From contig CANIBP010000020.1 of NCBI GenBank assembly GCA_947466075.1, positions 25,665 through 89,664 of the forward strand: DNA of 64,000 nt. The letters run 5' to 3'. This stretch comes from Verrucomicrobiaceae bacterium (GTDB taxonomy: Bacteria > Verrucomicrobiota > Verrucomicrobiia > Verrucomicrobiales > Verrucomicrobiaceae). The position numbers and the translations under genes were made by a program. Below the pieces are notes generated by a model, which worked only from the letters and a program-made list of their open reading frames with translations, had not been told where the DNA came from and made no database searches. Positions 41,194 through 50,379 of the stretch are shown in pieces. Position 1 is the first letter of the stretch. Every line of letters begins with the position of its first letter.

Positions 41194-42627
41194 ATGCCTG
41201 ACTCTCTTGAATCCACTTCTTCGACCGCCGGTTGGCGGCTTGACCACTCGTATGCGCGGCTACCGCAGTCGTTTCATTCGCGGGTCGATCCAACGCCAGT
41301 GCGTGAACCAAAGATGGTGGTGCTGAATCGACCGCTGGCGGAGGCCTTGGGACTGAAGGCGGACGAATTGAACGATGCAGCAGTTTTTGCGGGCAATGCG
41401 CTGCCGCAGGGGGCGGAGCCGCTGGCGCAGGCGTATGCGGGGCATCAATACGCGCATTTCACCATGCTTGGAGATGGGCGGGCGATTCTGCTCGGCGAGC
41501 AGATCACGCCCAGCGGCGAGCGGTTTGATATTCAGCTCAAAGGACCGGGGCCGACACCGTTTTCGCGTCGTGGCGATGGGCGTGCGGCATTGGGGCCGAT
41601 GCTGCGCGAATACATCATCAGCGAGGCGATGCAGGCGCTGGGCATTCAAACGACGCGAAGCCTGGCGGTGGTGACGACGGGTGAGAAAGTCTGGCGGCAG
41701 GATGGCGGACTGCCAGGTGCTGTGCTGACACGCGTGGCGGCCAGCCACATCCGCGTTGGCACCTTTGAGTATGCGGCGGCACGAGGAGAGAAGGCAGACC
41801 TACAAGCGCTGGCAGACTATACTCGGCGGCGGCATTACCCCGAGGTCGAAGGCGGCTACGCAGCGCTGTTTGATGCGATTTTGGAGCGGCAGGCGGAGTT
41901 GATCGCGAAGTGGATGCACGTCGGCTTCATTCACGGCGTGATGAACACGGACAACATGGCTCTCAGTGGCGAGACGATCGACTATGGGCCGTGTGCATTC
42001 ATGGATGCGTATGATTCAGCCACGGTGTTCAGTTCGATTGATCGCAATGGTCGCTATGCGTATGGCAACCAACCGCACATCGCGCAATGGAATCTCGCGC
42101 GGTTGGCGGAGGCGATGCTGCCGTTGTTTCACGACGATGAAAAGCAGGCCATCGAGATCGCAAACGGCCTGATCTCGCGCTTTGAAGAGCGTTTCCAGCA
42201 TCATTGGCTCATGGGCATGCGGGCGAAGCTGGGACTCTTCAATGAGGAGAGCGAGGACAGAGCTTTGATTCAATCGCTGCTTGATTGGATGCGTGACACG
42301 AAGGCTGATTTCACGAACACCTTTCGCGATCTGACTCATGGCTCTCTGAAGCCGATGGAATGGCATCAGCGCTGGTCCGAACGGCTCAAACGGCAGCCGC
42401 AATCAGCCAGTGACGTGGCTGATCTGATGCGCCGCAGCAATCCGGCCTTCATTCCCCGCAATCACAAGGTCGAGGAAGCGCTGTCCGCCGCCTCGGACCA
42501 TGGCGATCTGAATCCGCTGCAGCGCCTGCTAACGGTGCTAGCCGCGCCCTTTGATCACACGCAGGATTTGGCGGAGTTCAGCGAGCCTTCGGACTTGGAA
42601 TCGTATCAGACGTTTTGTGGTACTTGA
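41194..42627 (+). CDS. selO: Protein adenylyltransferase SelO (YdiU family)
   Basis: The protein has about 477 residues and is a SelO/YdiU pseudokinase-fold enzyme that transfers AMP to Ser, Thr or Tyr residues of proteins, linked to redox control. Motifs are [80 protein letters not shown] and [13 protein letters not shown]. The C-terminus ends FCGT, where the Cys equals the selenocysteine position of eukaryotic SelO. The ATG at 41194 was chosen over a GTG at 41179. It is followed after 84 bases by the TonB receptor gene, though a separate promoter for that gene is likely. Confidence 0.95.
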   Translation: MPDSLESTSSTAGWRLDHSYARLPQSFHSRVDPTPVREPKMVVLNRPLAEALGLKADELNDAAVFAGNALPQGAEPLAQAYAGHQYAHFTMLGDGRAILLGEQITPSGERFDIQLKGPGPTPFSRRGDGRAALGPMLREYIISEAMQALGIQTTRSLAVVTTGEKVWRQDGGLPGAVLTRVAASHIRVGTFEYAAARGEKADLQALADYTRRRHYPEVEGGYAALFDAILERQAELIAKWMHVGFIHGVMNTDNMALSGETIDYGPCAFMDAYDSATVFSSIDRNGRYAYGNQPHIAQWNLARLAEAMLPLFHDDEKQAIEIANGLISRFEERFQHHWLMGMRAKLGLFNEESEDRALIQSLLDWMRDTKADFTNTFRDLTHGSLKPMEWHQRWSERLKRQPQSASDVADLMRRSNPAFIPRNHKVEEALSAASDHGDLNPLQRLLTVLAAPFDHTQDLAEFSEPSDLESYQTFCGT

Positions 42628-42657
42628 GGAACTCAGGGTTCACTCTAATACAAATTG

Positions 42658-42680
42658 ATTGCACATGCAATTCTATTGCA
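42658..42680. promoter_or_regulatory. Double palindrome upstream of TonB receptor (candidate Fur/Zur box)
   Basis: Two overlapping palindromes are present: ATTGCA-CA-TGCAAT (42658-42671) and TGCAAT-TCT-ATTGCA (42666-42680). The second is a 15-bp repeat of the GCAA-N5-TTGC type, also seen upstream of znuA. It ends 31 bases before the TonB receptor ATG, a position suited to repression. Overlapping sites of this kind are typical of Fur-family regulators. Confidence 0.6.
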
Positions 42681-42711
42681 TTAGACGGTTGGCGCTCACG
42701 AGACCCTCATC

Positions 42712-44793
42712 ATGCGTGCCTCTTATTCATATTCTATTTGGGCCATTGTCGCCCTCAATGCGCTCACAGCTGCCGAGCCACCGATCCGTCACGATCCTGC
42801 GCACAATCACGAGGAAGAATTGATTCCGTTGGATGAAATCGTGGTTTCGGCACCTCTGGACCGGCCCCTTTATCAGCAGGCGCAGGCGGCTTCCATTTTG
42901 GGAGGCAAGGATCTGAATCTGGCAATCGAACCTACGCTCGGCCAAACGCTGGCGAGGATGCCGGGCGTCAGCAGTTCATATTTTGGCCCTGCGGCGAGCC
43001 GACCAATCATTCGCGGCATGGATGGTGATCGCGTGCGGATTTTGCAGAATGGCCTCAACTCCATGGATGCCTCGGCGACGAGTCCAGATCATGCCTTGGG
43101 TTTCGAACCATCTAATTTAAAGTCGGTCGAGGTGATTCGTGGGCCGGCGACATTGCTCTATGGATCGAATGCGATCGGCGGCATCGTGAACGCCATCGAC
43201 GGACGCATTGTGGACGAAAAATTGGATGGTACGATCCGTGGTTCCATGGGTGGGAGGTTCTCCTCGGTGGATAACGGCTATCAGACTAACATGATGCTCG
43301 AAGGCGGCTGGAAGGGACTGGCCTTCCATGTGGAGGCATTCACGCGTGCGGCGGAGGATTTTCGCATTCCGGGCAATGCACGAACCGTGGGCGAACAAGA
43401 ACGCAATCCTTTGCCACCAGGCACGCCTGAGTCCAATCGGATCGTGCCAAACAGTCATCTGCGGAACGAAGGCCTCTCTGCTGGCATGAGCTATGTGTGG
43501 GATGAGGGCTTTGTTGGCTTTTCCTGGACGGAGTTTCACAACATTTATGCCTCACCAGCCGAGAGTAGTGTCTTCATTGACATGTATCAGACGCGTCTGG
43601 ATGTGCGCGGCGCATTCTACCGGCCGCTGCCACGCATCAAAGAAATTACCTACCGCATGGCTTGGTCGGACTATGAGCACACAGAGTATGAGGATGGCAT
43701 GGACAACACGTCCTTCAAAAATGATGGCTACGACGCACGCGTCGAGGTGAAGCACGAAAAAATCGCCGGTATGGAAGGCGTGGTGGGCATCCAATCTGAA
43801 CGCAGCGACTTCGTGGTGTCCGGCTCTGAGGCCTTTATGCCGCCAACGCTCACTGAATCAAACGCGCTCTTCTTTTTTGAAGATATCACTCGTGGCCCAC
43901 TAAGCGTTCAGTTCGGTGGCCGCTATGACCGTATCGGCGTTGAATCGAGGGACAACGATACCTTCGGCGCGGCCCAATCACGGACGTTTAACAATCTCAG
44001 CGGCTCGGTCGGTTTTGTGTACATGCCGAATGACGAGTATTCCACGGCCTTCACGATCACCCATGCGGAGCGTGCGCCGACGAACCAGGAGCTCTTTGCC
44101 AATGGCAAACATGTGGCTACCGGAACATTTTTGGTGGGAGACGCCAGTCTGGGGGCGGAAAGCTCGCTTGGCTTCGATCTCAGCTTTCGCAAGCGCACCG
44201 GCTGGGTCACCGGCAGCGTGAGTGGCTACCACACGCGCTATCAGGATTTCATTGGCCAGTTTCCTACGGGTGTCATGATCGACACCGACTCCGACCTCAT
44301 CGGCGACACACCTGAGCAACGCTATCAGGCGGTCCCAGCGCAGTTTTTGGGAGCAGAATTGGAGACGACGCTGCATTTGCTGCATCCCATCACCACGGAG
44401 CCTCAGCAGGCGGCCACCAATCTGCATCTACAATTCAAAGCCGACGCGGTGCGTGCCAGAGATGGCAGCACGGGTTTGTCTTTGCCCCGCATTCCTCCGT
44501 TCCACCTCTCCACGGCACTCATACTTGAGCGAGGTGCGTTTGGGGCACGGCTGGAGGGCATCTATGCAGCCCCCCAGCACCGACTGGCTGCGAATGAGTT
44601 ACAGACCAGCAGCTATTTTCTGGTGAACCTGAGTCTGACCTATCGGCTCATTCAGGGGCCGACGACTGTGGATTTTTATGTCAAAGGCATGAACCTGACG
44701 AATGAATACGCTCGAGAGCACACCTCCTTCCTCAAGGACCGGGTTCCGCTCCCTGGACGTGGTTTGGTTGCGGGCATGAAGCTGGCATTTTGA
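42712..44793 (+). CDS. TonB-dependent outer-membrane receptor (ZnuD-like)
   Basis: The 693-residue protein has a signal peptide (IWAIVALNALTAAEP), a His-rich N-terminal stretch (HDPAHNHEEE), a plug domain (LDEIVVSAPL near 40; MPGVSSSYFGPAASRPIIRG; SVEVIRGPATLLYGSNAIGG) and a 22-strand barrel ending LPGRGLVAGMKLAF with terminal Phe. The His-rich segment and the nearby zinc-type ABC importer suggest zinc uptake, as in ZnuD; other metals or chelates are possible. The upstream double palindrome suggests metal-dependent repression. Confidence 0.92.
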   Translation: MRASYSYSIWAIVALNALTAAEPPIRHDPAHNHEEELIPLDEIVVSAPLDRPLYQQAQAASILGGKDLNLAIEPTLGQTLARMPGVSSSYFGPAASRPIIRGMDGDRVRILQNGLNSMDASATSPDHALGFEPSNLKSVEVIRGPATLLYGSNAIGGIVNAIDGRIVDEKLDGTIRGSMGGRFSSVDNGYQTNMMLEGGWKGLAFHVEAFTRAAEDFRIPGNARTVGEQERNPLPPGTPESNRIVPNSHLRNEGLSAGMSYVWDEGFVGFSWTEFHNIYASPAESSVFIDMYQTRLDVRGAFYRPLPRIKEITYRMAWSDYEHTEYEDGMDNTSFKNDGYDARVEVKHEKIAGMEGVVGIQSERSDFVVSGSEAFMPPTLTESNALFFFEDITRGPLSVQFGGRYDRIGVESRDNDTFGAAQSRTFNNLSGSVGFVYMPNDEYSTAFTITHAERAPTNQELFANGKHVATGTFLVGDASLGAESSLGFDLSFRKRTGWVTGSVSGYHTRYQDFIGQFPTGVMIDTDSDLIGDTPEQRYQAVPAQFLGAELETTLHLLHPITTEPQQAATNLHLQFKADAVRARDGSTGLSLPRIPPFHLSTALILERGAFGARLEGIYAAPQHRLAANELQTSSYFLVNLSLTYRLIQGPTTVDFYVKGMNLTNEYAREHTSFLKDRVPLPGRGLVAGMKLAF

Positions 44794-44967
44794 TCCTTGG
44801 ACAGGTAAACGAGTTAGCAAGCTGAGGGCCAGAGTCATCATCTCTGTCTTTGCACGATTCCTCATGCGACTACTGATGCAGCCCATATTAGGAAACTCGT
44901 TTTATCACATTTGATATTCCAAATTGAATGAATTAACCAAATTTAAGATAAAAACCATATTATTGTC

Positions 44968-44995
44968 TTGCTCGTGACGTTTGAATTGTTATAAT
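44968..44995 (+). promoter_or_regulatory. Possible promoter for sugar transferase gene
   Basis: In an AT-rich gap (about 44885-45020) a perfect TATAAT occurs at 44990-44995, with a weak -35 candidate TTGCTC at 44968-44973 (16-base spacer), 27 bases upstream of the ATG at 45022. The -10 match is exact, the -35 match poor. The rest of the gap shows no other structure. Confidence 0.4.
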
Positions 44996-45021
44996 TACAA
45001 TCATCAATCGTCTTTCAAGAT

Positions 45022-46512
45022 ATGGATTCCACAAATACCAGTACCAATCTCATGAGCGCCGGCTCTGCCCTTCATGCATTGGAGGCAAGGCGGGCATGGC
45101 GGGAGAATGAGCAGGTTTCGCCGCATTTATGGGTGCTCATTAGCATTTTGGGGGATCTGATCATGGCTGTGCTCGCAGGCTATTCGGCCTATTGGTTGCG
45201 CTTCCACTCCATCATTCGTGAAGTCGGCAATTTTGATGCCATGACCTTCCGTCAATACGGCGGTCACATGGCGTTGGGTAGTGTGACGCTGATCATCGTT
45301 CTAGGCTGGCAGGACATTTACCACAAGAACGTCCTGTTACGCTGCCGCTGGGTGGCATCGAAGGTCGCTAAAGGCATCCTCGTCTGGACGGCAGGCTTTC
45401 TTGCCATCACGCTGGCATTGAAACTCGAACCCAGTATCTCTCGCGTGTATGTCCTGCTCAATGGGGCCACCGCACTGTTGCTGATCCTTACGTGGCGCAC
45501 GGTGTTCATGCGTTTTCTGCGAGCACCCGGCCACATCGAAGCGCTCCAGCAGCGCACCCTGTTTGTTGGCTGGAATGCCGAGGCCGTGAGCCTGTGGAAG
45601 ACTCTCAAGCGCGATCAGGCCTGCGCTTATGACATCGTTGGCTGGGTGGACACTGGCAGCAGCGAGGATACCAAACTTGCGGATGAAGCTCTTCCCTGCC
45701 TCGGCGGCCTGCACGAAGTCGAGCATCTCGTTGCTTCGCACGCCTTGGACATGGTTGTCGTAGCGGATCTGCATGGCCCACGGGAGCAAATGGTCGCTCT
45801 GGCCAATCTCTGCGAGCGTGAAATGATTCAGTTCAAGGTCATCCCGTCCTGCTTCCGTGTGTTCGTCTCTGGCCTCACGCTTGAAACCATCGCTGGCACG
45901 CCAGTTCTGGGCGTCACGCGACTGCCGCTCGATGGAACGGTCAATGTGATTGCCAAGCGCACGCTCGACATCGTGGGTGCCACGTTTGGCTTGATTCTCA
46001 GTGCTCCGATCGTTGCAGTTTTTAGCGCCATCGTATGGCTCGAATCACCCGGCAGTGTGTTTTACCGTCAGCGTCGTTGGGGCTGTAACGGCGTCTCTTT
46101 TGACATCATCAAGATTCGCTCCATGAAGCTCAATGCGGAGCAGTCCTCCGGTGCCAAATGGTGCGTCAAAGATGATCCGCGACGTCTTAAGGTCGGAGCT
46201 TTCATGCGGCGGTGGAATATCGACGAACTGCCGCAGTTCTGGAACGTGCTCAAAGCTGAGATGAGCCTCGTTGGCCCACGTCCTGAGCGCCCCGAACTAA
46301 TCGCCGGCTTCAAGCACCAGATTCCGCATTACAACGCTCGTCATCACTCCAAGCCTGGCATGACCGGCTGGGCGCAGGTGAACGGCTTGCGTGGCGACAC
46401 CGACCTCAGTGAGCGCATCCAGTGCGATCTCTGGTATCTCGAAAACTGGAGCCTCTGGCTCGACCTGCAGATCATGTTGCTGACCTTCTTCAAACGCGAT
46501 AACGCCTATTAA
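45022..46512 (+). CDS. Polyprenyl-phosphate sugar phosphotransferase (WcaJ/EpsL family)
   Basis: The 496-residue protein has four or five N-terminal membrane helices (LWVLISILGDLIMAVLAGYS and others), a cytoplasmic Rossmann-like domain (TLFVGWNAEAVSLWKTLKRD), and a C-terminal bacterial sugar transferase domain. The latter has TLDIVGATFGLILSAPIVAV, SPGSVFYRQRRWGCNGVSF, IIKIRSMKLNAE, WNIDELPQFWNVLKAEMSLV, GPRPERPEL and HSKPGMTGWAQVNGLRGDTD. It loads the first sugar phosphate onto undecaprenyl phosphate, starting exopolysaccharide synthesis. The donor sugar is not determined by sequence. A GT2 glycosyltransferase gene follows 59 bases later. Confidence 0.93.
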   Translation: MDSTNTSTNLMSAGSALHALEARRAWRENEQVSPHLWVLISILGDLIMAVLAGYSAYWLRFHSIIREVGNFDAMTFRQYGGHMALGSVTLIIVLGWQDIYHKNVLLRCRWVASKVAKGILVWTAGFLAITLALKLEPSISRVYVLLNGATALLLILTWRTVFMRFLRAPGHIEALQQRTLFVGWNAEAVSLWKTLKRDQACAYDIVGWVDTGSSEDTKLADEALPCLGGLHEVEHLVASHALDMVVVADLHGPREQMVALANLCEREMIQFKVIPSCFRVFVSGLTLETIAGTPVLGVTRLPLDGTVNVIAKRTLDIVGATFGLILSAPIVAVFSAIVWLESPGSVFYRQRRWGCNGVSFDIIKIRSMKLNAEQSSGAKWCVKDDPRRLKVGAFMRRWNIDELPQFWNVLKAEMSLVGPRPERPELIAGFKHQIPHYNARHHSKPGMTGWAQVNGLRGDTDLSERIQCDLWYLENWSLWLDLQIMLLTFFKRDNAY

Positions 46513-46571
46513 TTCGGCGGATGCAACTGGTGCACAGCATGGCATGATGGCGTCCTTCGTCCTTTTATCCG

Positions 46572-47489
46572 ATGCCGCTCTTCACGGTTTACACGCCTAC
46601 CTACAATCGCGCCCACACACTCCATCGTGTGTTTGAAAGCCTCCAGGCTCAGACCTGCCGGGATTTCGAGTGGCTGGTGATCGATGATGGCTCGACCGAC
46701 GGCACTGCGGAGTTGATGGCGCGTTATCAAAGCGAGGCCGACTTCCCGGTGCGCTACCTACAGCAGCGACATCGCGGCGCGCATCATGCGCACAATCTCT
46801 CGCTACGTGAATCGCACGGCCAGCTCTGGCTCAAACTCGATTCAGATGATGGTTGTGCCCCCCAGGCGCTCGAACGCTTGAAAAACGGCTGGGAGGGCAT
46901 CCCGCTGGCCCAACGCGATTCATTTTCTGGCGTCACCGCGCTGTGCCGCAATCAGAACGGCCAAAGAGTAGGCACTCTCTTTCCAACCGATCCGCTCGAC
47001 TGTACTGCCGCAGCACTCGAATACCGTTATAAAGTGCGAGGTGAGAAGTGGGGCTGCCTGCGCCTCGACGTTCTGCGGCAATTTCCCTTCCCTGAAGGTG
47101 TGCCAGGAAACTTCATTCCCGAGTCCTTCATCTGGTGCCAGGTTTCGCAGCTCTATTTGACACGTCACATCAATGAGGAACTGCGTATCTATTGGATGGA
47201 TGCTCCTTCGCTTGTTCATGGCCGCTCTGATCCGCGTACCAATGCCGTCGGGCATCGTCTCATGTTCAAAGGTGTGCTCGATCTCGAAAGCAGCTGGTTC
47301 TTCATCGCACCGCTCCGTTTGCTACGCGCAGCGGCCCAATACAGCCGTTTTGCCTGGCTCAGTGGCGTGGGCATCATCCGTCAGTGGAATGAGCTAAAGT
47401 CGAATGGTGGCCGACTGCTGTGGCTGGCCACGTTACCCTTGGGGTTGGCTCTGTGGCTGCGAGATTGCCTTCAATTTTCAGGAAATTGA
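46572..47489 (+). CDS. Glycosyltransferase family 2
   Basis: The 305-residue protein has a GT-A fold: FTVYTPTYNRAHTLHRVFES at the start, VIDDGSTDGTAELM as nucleotide-binding strand, and KLDSDDGCAPQALERL containing the DxD-type motif. The C-terminal part has a hydrophobic helix (LLWLATLPLGLALWLRDCL) that may attach it to the membrane. It probably adds a sugar to the lipid-linked precursor made by the preceding transferase. The donor and acceptor are unknown. Confidence 0.9.
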   Translation: MPLFTVYTPTYNRAHTLHRVFESLQAQTCRDFEWLVIDDGSTDGTAELMARYQSEADFPVRYLQQRHRGAHHAHNLSLRESHGQLWLKLDSDDGCAPQALERLKNGWEGIPLAQRDSFSGVTALCRNQNGQRVGTLFPTDPLDCTAAALEYRYKVRGEKWGCLRLDVLRQFPFPEGVPGNFIPESFIWCQVSQLYLTRHINEELRIYWMDAPSLVHGRSDPRTNAVGHRLMFKGVLDLESSWFFIAPLRLLRAAAQYSRFAWLSGVGIIRQWNELKSNGGRLLWLATLPLGLALWLRDCLQFSGN

Positions 47490-47606
47490 GTCGCCGCCCC
47501 GCAAGATTCGCACGATGAACCGCAATATCTGCAAGACATCCCCCCGTCGCCACGGTTAAAGCGCAGAATATCTGTCTTTCTAATTTCGCCACTCGCCCTT
47601 TCCCTC

Positions 47607-49376
47607 ATGTCCACCGTCAAAGTTTCTTCTGTCGCTCTTCCACCGCCTATTCCCGGTTTGAACCGCCGCATCCGCCAGCCGAAGAAAAACATCCCGCAGA
47701 CCAAGCAGGATCGTGATCAGATCCTCACGTGGGTGCGAAATTACGCAGAGGAGCAAAAACTCGTCCCCCCGGTGCCCTTGGCCGAACTGCAGGATCACAC
47801 GGACAAAATCATCACCATTCACGCTATCGACAAAATTCATCGTGATTATGTCGGTGTGCTGCTGGCGAATGAGACCTGGCGCGAATCACTGGCCACCGTA
47901 CCCTTTGAAAAGCGTCTGCTGCTGATGCCAAAATGCCTCCGCGTCGAAAGTAAATGCCCTGCGCCTTTCGATGAGTTCGGCCTGCTCTGCAAACAGTGCG
48001 GTCTGTGTTCCATCCAGGACTTCCAGAACGAGGCCGAAAAGCTCGGTTACGCCGTTCTCGTCGCCGAAGGCAGCGCCATCGTCATGTCGCTCATCCAGAC
48101 CGGCAAAATCGAGGCCATCGTCGGCATTTCCTGTCTGCCCGTGCTGGAGCGCACTTTCCCTTACATCGAAGCCGCCGCCATTCCAGCCGTCGCTGTACCG
48201 CTGCTGCAAGACGACTGCATCGACACCCTCGTCGATATCGACTGGGTCTGGGATTACATCCATCTCACCAGCGACGACAAAACCCGCCGCCTGAACCTCA
48301 ACGCTCTTCACGATGAAGTGAAGACCTGGTTCACCCGCGAATCCCTCGACGCGCTCATGGGCCCTTCACGCGGTCACAGTGATGACATCGCCCGTGAATG
48401 GCTCGCCCGCGCTGGCAAGCGCTGGCGCCCATTCCTTACCGTCGCTGCCTATCAGGCGCTGCGTGAAGACGCCGAAGGCCCAATCTCCGACACGGTCAAA
48501 AAAGCCGCCATCGCGGTCGAAATCTTCCACAAAGCCTCGCTCGTCCACGATGACATCGAAGATGGCGATGCCGAACGCTATGGCGAAACCACGCTACACA
48601 CCGAACACGGCATTCCCGTTGCTCTGAACATCGGCGATCTGCTTATCGGCGAAGGTTATCGACTCCTCGCCGACAACGATGCCGCTGCACACATCCGCAG
48701 CGCCGCCATTCTCGTCGCCGCGGAAGGCCAGCGGGAGCTTTGCATCGGCCAAGGAGCCGAACTGCTCTGGACGCGGCATCCCGTCGCTCTCAGCAGCACT
48801 CAGGTGCTCGAAATCTTCCGCAGCAAGACCGCGCCTGCGTTTGAAGTCGCTCTTAAAGTCGGTGCCGCGCTTGCCGGCCAGCTCGACGAATGCGCCGACG
48901 TGCTGCACGCTTACAGCGAGAATCTCGGCATCGCCTACCAGATCCGTGACGACCTCGACGATCTCGGCGAGGACTCCGCCGCTGACAATGAATGGAACAT
49001 GCGCCCCAGCATCGTCCTCTCTCTTCTCCGTGAAAAAGGCAAAGGCGAGGTCAAAGACCAGATGGAAGCCCTCTGGAACGGCGTCGCCACCACCAAGCCC
49101 GACCACGCCACCATTCGCCAATGGGCGCTCGACAGCGGTGCCCATGAAAAAGCGATGACGCTCCTCGAAAGCTACAAGGAAGTCGCGATCCGCTCCCTTC
49201 AAGAAGTCGAACTCCCTAATTTGAAAGGACTCCTGCGTCGCGTGATCGGCAAGATCTTCAACGAACTCGAAATCAAAGGCTGGTGCCGCGAATTTGAGCA
49301 AAAGAACCTCAATCCCGAACTCCGCGCCGAAGCCGCCAAAGCCGCCGCAGACCTCGTTCCGAACGTTGTGGTTTGA
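47607..49376 (+). CDS. DUF116-polyprenyl synthetase fusion protein
   Basis: The 589-residue protein joins two domains. Residues 80-205 match DUF116, with a cysteine cluster (C110 in PKCLRVESKC, C117, C128, C131, C134 in LLCKQCGLCS, plus C176 and C204) suited to an iron-sulfur cluster or zinc. Residues 250-560 are an all-helical trans-polyprenyl synthetase: GKRWRP (270-275), first Asp motif HDDIEDGD (D315, D316, D319) and second RDDLDD (D447, D448, D451), both intact. It should condense isopentenyl diphosphate with allylic diphosphates. What the Cys-rich domain does (redox or metal sensing, or a second reaction) is unknown. It is 117 bases from the upstream glycosyltransferase gene. Confidence 0.88.
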   Translation: MSTVKVSSVALPPPIPGLNRRIRQPKKNIPQTKQDRDQILTWVRNYAEEQKLVPPVPLAELQDHTDKIITIHAIDKIHRDYVGVLLANETWRESLATVPFEKRLLLMPKCLRVESKCPAPFDEFGLLCKQCGLCSIQDFQNEAEKLGYAVLVAEGSAIVMSLIQTGKIEAIVGISCLPVLERTFPYIEAAAIPAVAVPLLQDDCIDTLVDIDWVWDYIHLTSDDKTRRLNLNALHDEVKTWFTRESLDALMGPSRGHSDDIAREWLARAGKRWRPFLTVAAYQALREDAEGPISDTVKKAAIAVEIFHKASLVHDDIEDGDAERYGETTLHTEHGIPVALNIGDLLIGEGYRLLADNDAAAHIRSAAILVAAEGQRELCIGQGAELLWTRHPVALSSTQVLEIFRSKTAPAFEVALKVGAALAGQLDECADVLHAYSENLGIAYQIRDDLDDLGEDSAADNEWNMRPSIVLSLLREKGKGEVKDQMEALWNGVATTKPDHATIRQWALDSGAHEKAMTLLESYKEVAIRSLQEVELPNLKGLLRRVIGKIFNELEIKGWCREFEQKNLNPELRAEAAKAAADLVPNVVV

Positions 49377-49440
49377 AATTCGCTTTCTTGACGGCCCTGA
49401 CTCTTGACGATTCCAAAAACGTCACCAGCATCATGCGTGA

Positions 49441-49671
49441 ATGACAGCCGCTCAGAACAAACCTTCTTCGACTTCCGCACCGGACGCGAAACTGCCCTCC
49501 AAGGCGCAGTCTTCGGTCTTGGCGAGCGATCAGCTTGCTCTGCCCTTAACCGACGACGAGCGCAAGGCATCCAGGAGGCAACTCGCGACTCTCCATCGCG
49601 GCAATCGTATGCGCCTGATGCTTGGGCAGCCCTTGTTGAAGCAAGATCCCGCCAGTGGGGTATCCCGTTGA
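49441..49671 (+). CDS. Small basic hypothetical protein upstream of kinase-like gene
   Basis: This 76-residue frame has a composition that looks coding: a low-complexity start (AAQNKPSSTSAPDAKLPSKA) and then LALPLTDDERKASRRQLATL and RGNRMRLMLGQPLLKQDP. No family is recognised. Its TGA stop overlaps the probable TTG start of the next gene (49668-49671), suggesting coupling. Alternatively, the two frames are one gene split by a frameshift. The frame that overlaps it (opening at 49404) looks less protein-like over this stretch. Confidence 0.5.
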   Translation: MTAAQNKPSSTSAPDAKLPSKAQSSVLASDQLALPLTDDERKASRRQLATLHRGNRMRLMLGQPLLKQDPASGVSR

Positions 49672-50342
49672 TTGATCTCGCTGCGCTGGGCATCACCCAT
49701 GACGCGGATGACATGCTGCAATCCGCAACGCTACGTCCGCTCAAAACAGGTGCCGAGGCATGTCCCTTTGCGGATGATCAATGGCGGCTGGTGTACAAGT
49801 TGTTTCCGCTCTTTCGCAGCGGCGGTCTTGGCAAGACTTTTGAAATCGAGCCATCTGAGGATGGCGAAGGCTACGAGATGTCCACCCAGGACGCCACGTT
49901 GCTCCAGACGATGGAAAAACTCATGGTTCTTCATGATGCAGGTGCCTGCCCGACCGAAATCGTTGGCCTGGACTACATGTTCGACTATCTCGTCGTCAAA
50001 CAGCCGCTCGCATCGGCATACCATGATTTTGAGGCAGATCGTCAGACTGCGGTGAGTGCCATTCAAGCGGTGCCGTGCAAGGCTCGTTTCAAACGTCAAA
50101 CCTGGATTCTGTGGGAACACCAAACCGCCTGGATCATGAGTGATCTGCATTACGGCAACATCATGCGCGATGCGCAGGATCAACCCACCATCATCGACGC
50201 TCTCCTCGCACCGTTACCGCCCGAACTCATCAAAGGCAGCCGCCTGCTCACCGAGCATGTTGAGGACGCTCGTGCATTGCGACTGGGACTGCCGCTGGCG
50301 GGTCGAAAAGCCTTCGATGCTCTGAACGACGACGATTTGTGA
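49668..50342 (+). CDS. Polyvalent-protein-type kinase-fold protein
   Basis: Counting from the TTG at 49668 gives about 224 residues; the same frame is open back to 49404, but that extension reads poorly. The core has RLVYKLFPLFRSGGLGKTFE (possible N-lobe lysine), LMVLHDAGACPTEIVGLDYM and a kinase-like catalytic loop MSDLHYGNIMRDAQDQPTII followed by an acidic IDAL. This fits the putative polyvalent protein kinase domain, common in phage and plasmid polyvalent proteins and related to aminoglycoside-kinase folds. Its stand-alone location suggests a relic of a mobile element. The substrate is unknown, and the start is uncertain. Confidence 0.6.
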   Translation: MIDLAALGITHDADDMLQSATLRPLKTGAEACPFADDQWRLVYKLFPLFRSGGLGKTFEIEPSEDGEGYEMSTQDATLLQTMEKLMVLHDAGACPTEIVGLDYMFDYLVVKQPLASAYHDFEADRQTAVSAIQAVPCKARFKRQTWILWEHQTAWIMSDLHYGNIMRDAQDQPTIIDALLAPLPPELIKGSRLLTEHVEDARALRLGLPLAGRKAFDALNDDDL

Positions 50343-50379
50343 CAATCTTTAGGCTCTTGGCAGCGTTGATGGCGGTCTC

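Noticed and set aside
42615..42836. Short plus-strand frame between selO and the TonB receptor
   Set aside because: It overlaps the start of the receptor in another frame and runs through the palindromic operator region.
49404..49667. N-terminal extension of the kinase-like protein
   Set aside because: The residues have no family resemblance, and the competing frame (49441-49671) has better coding composition.
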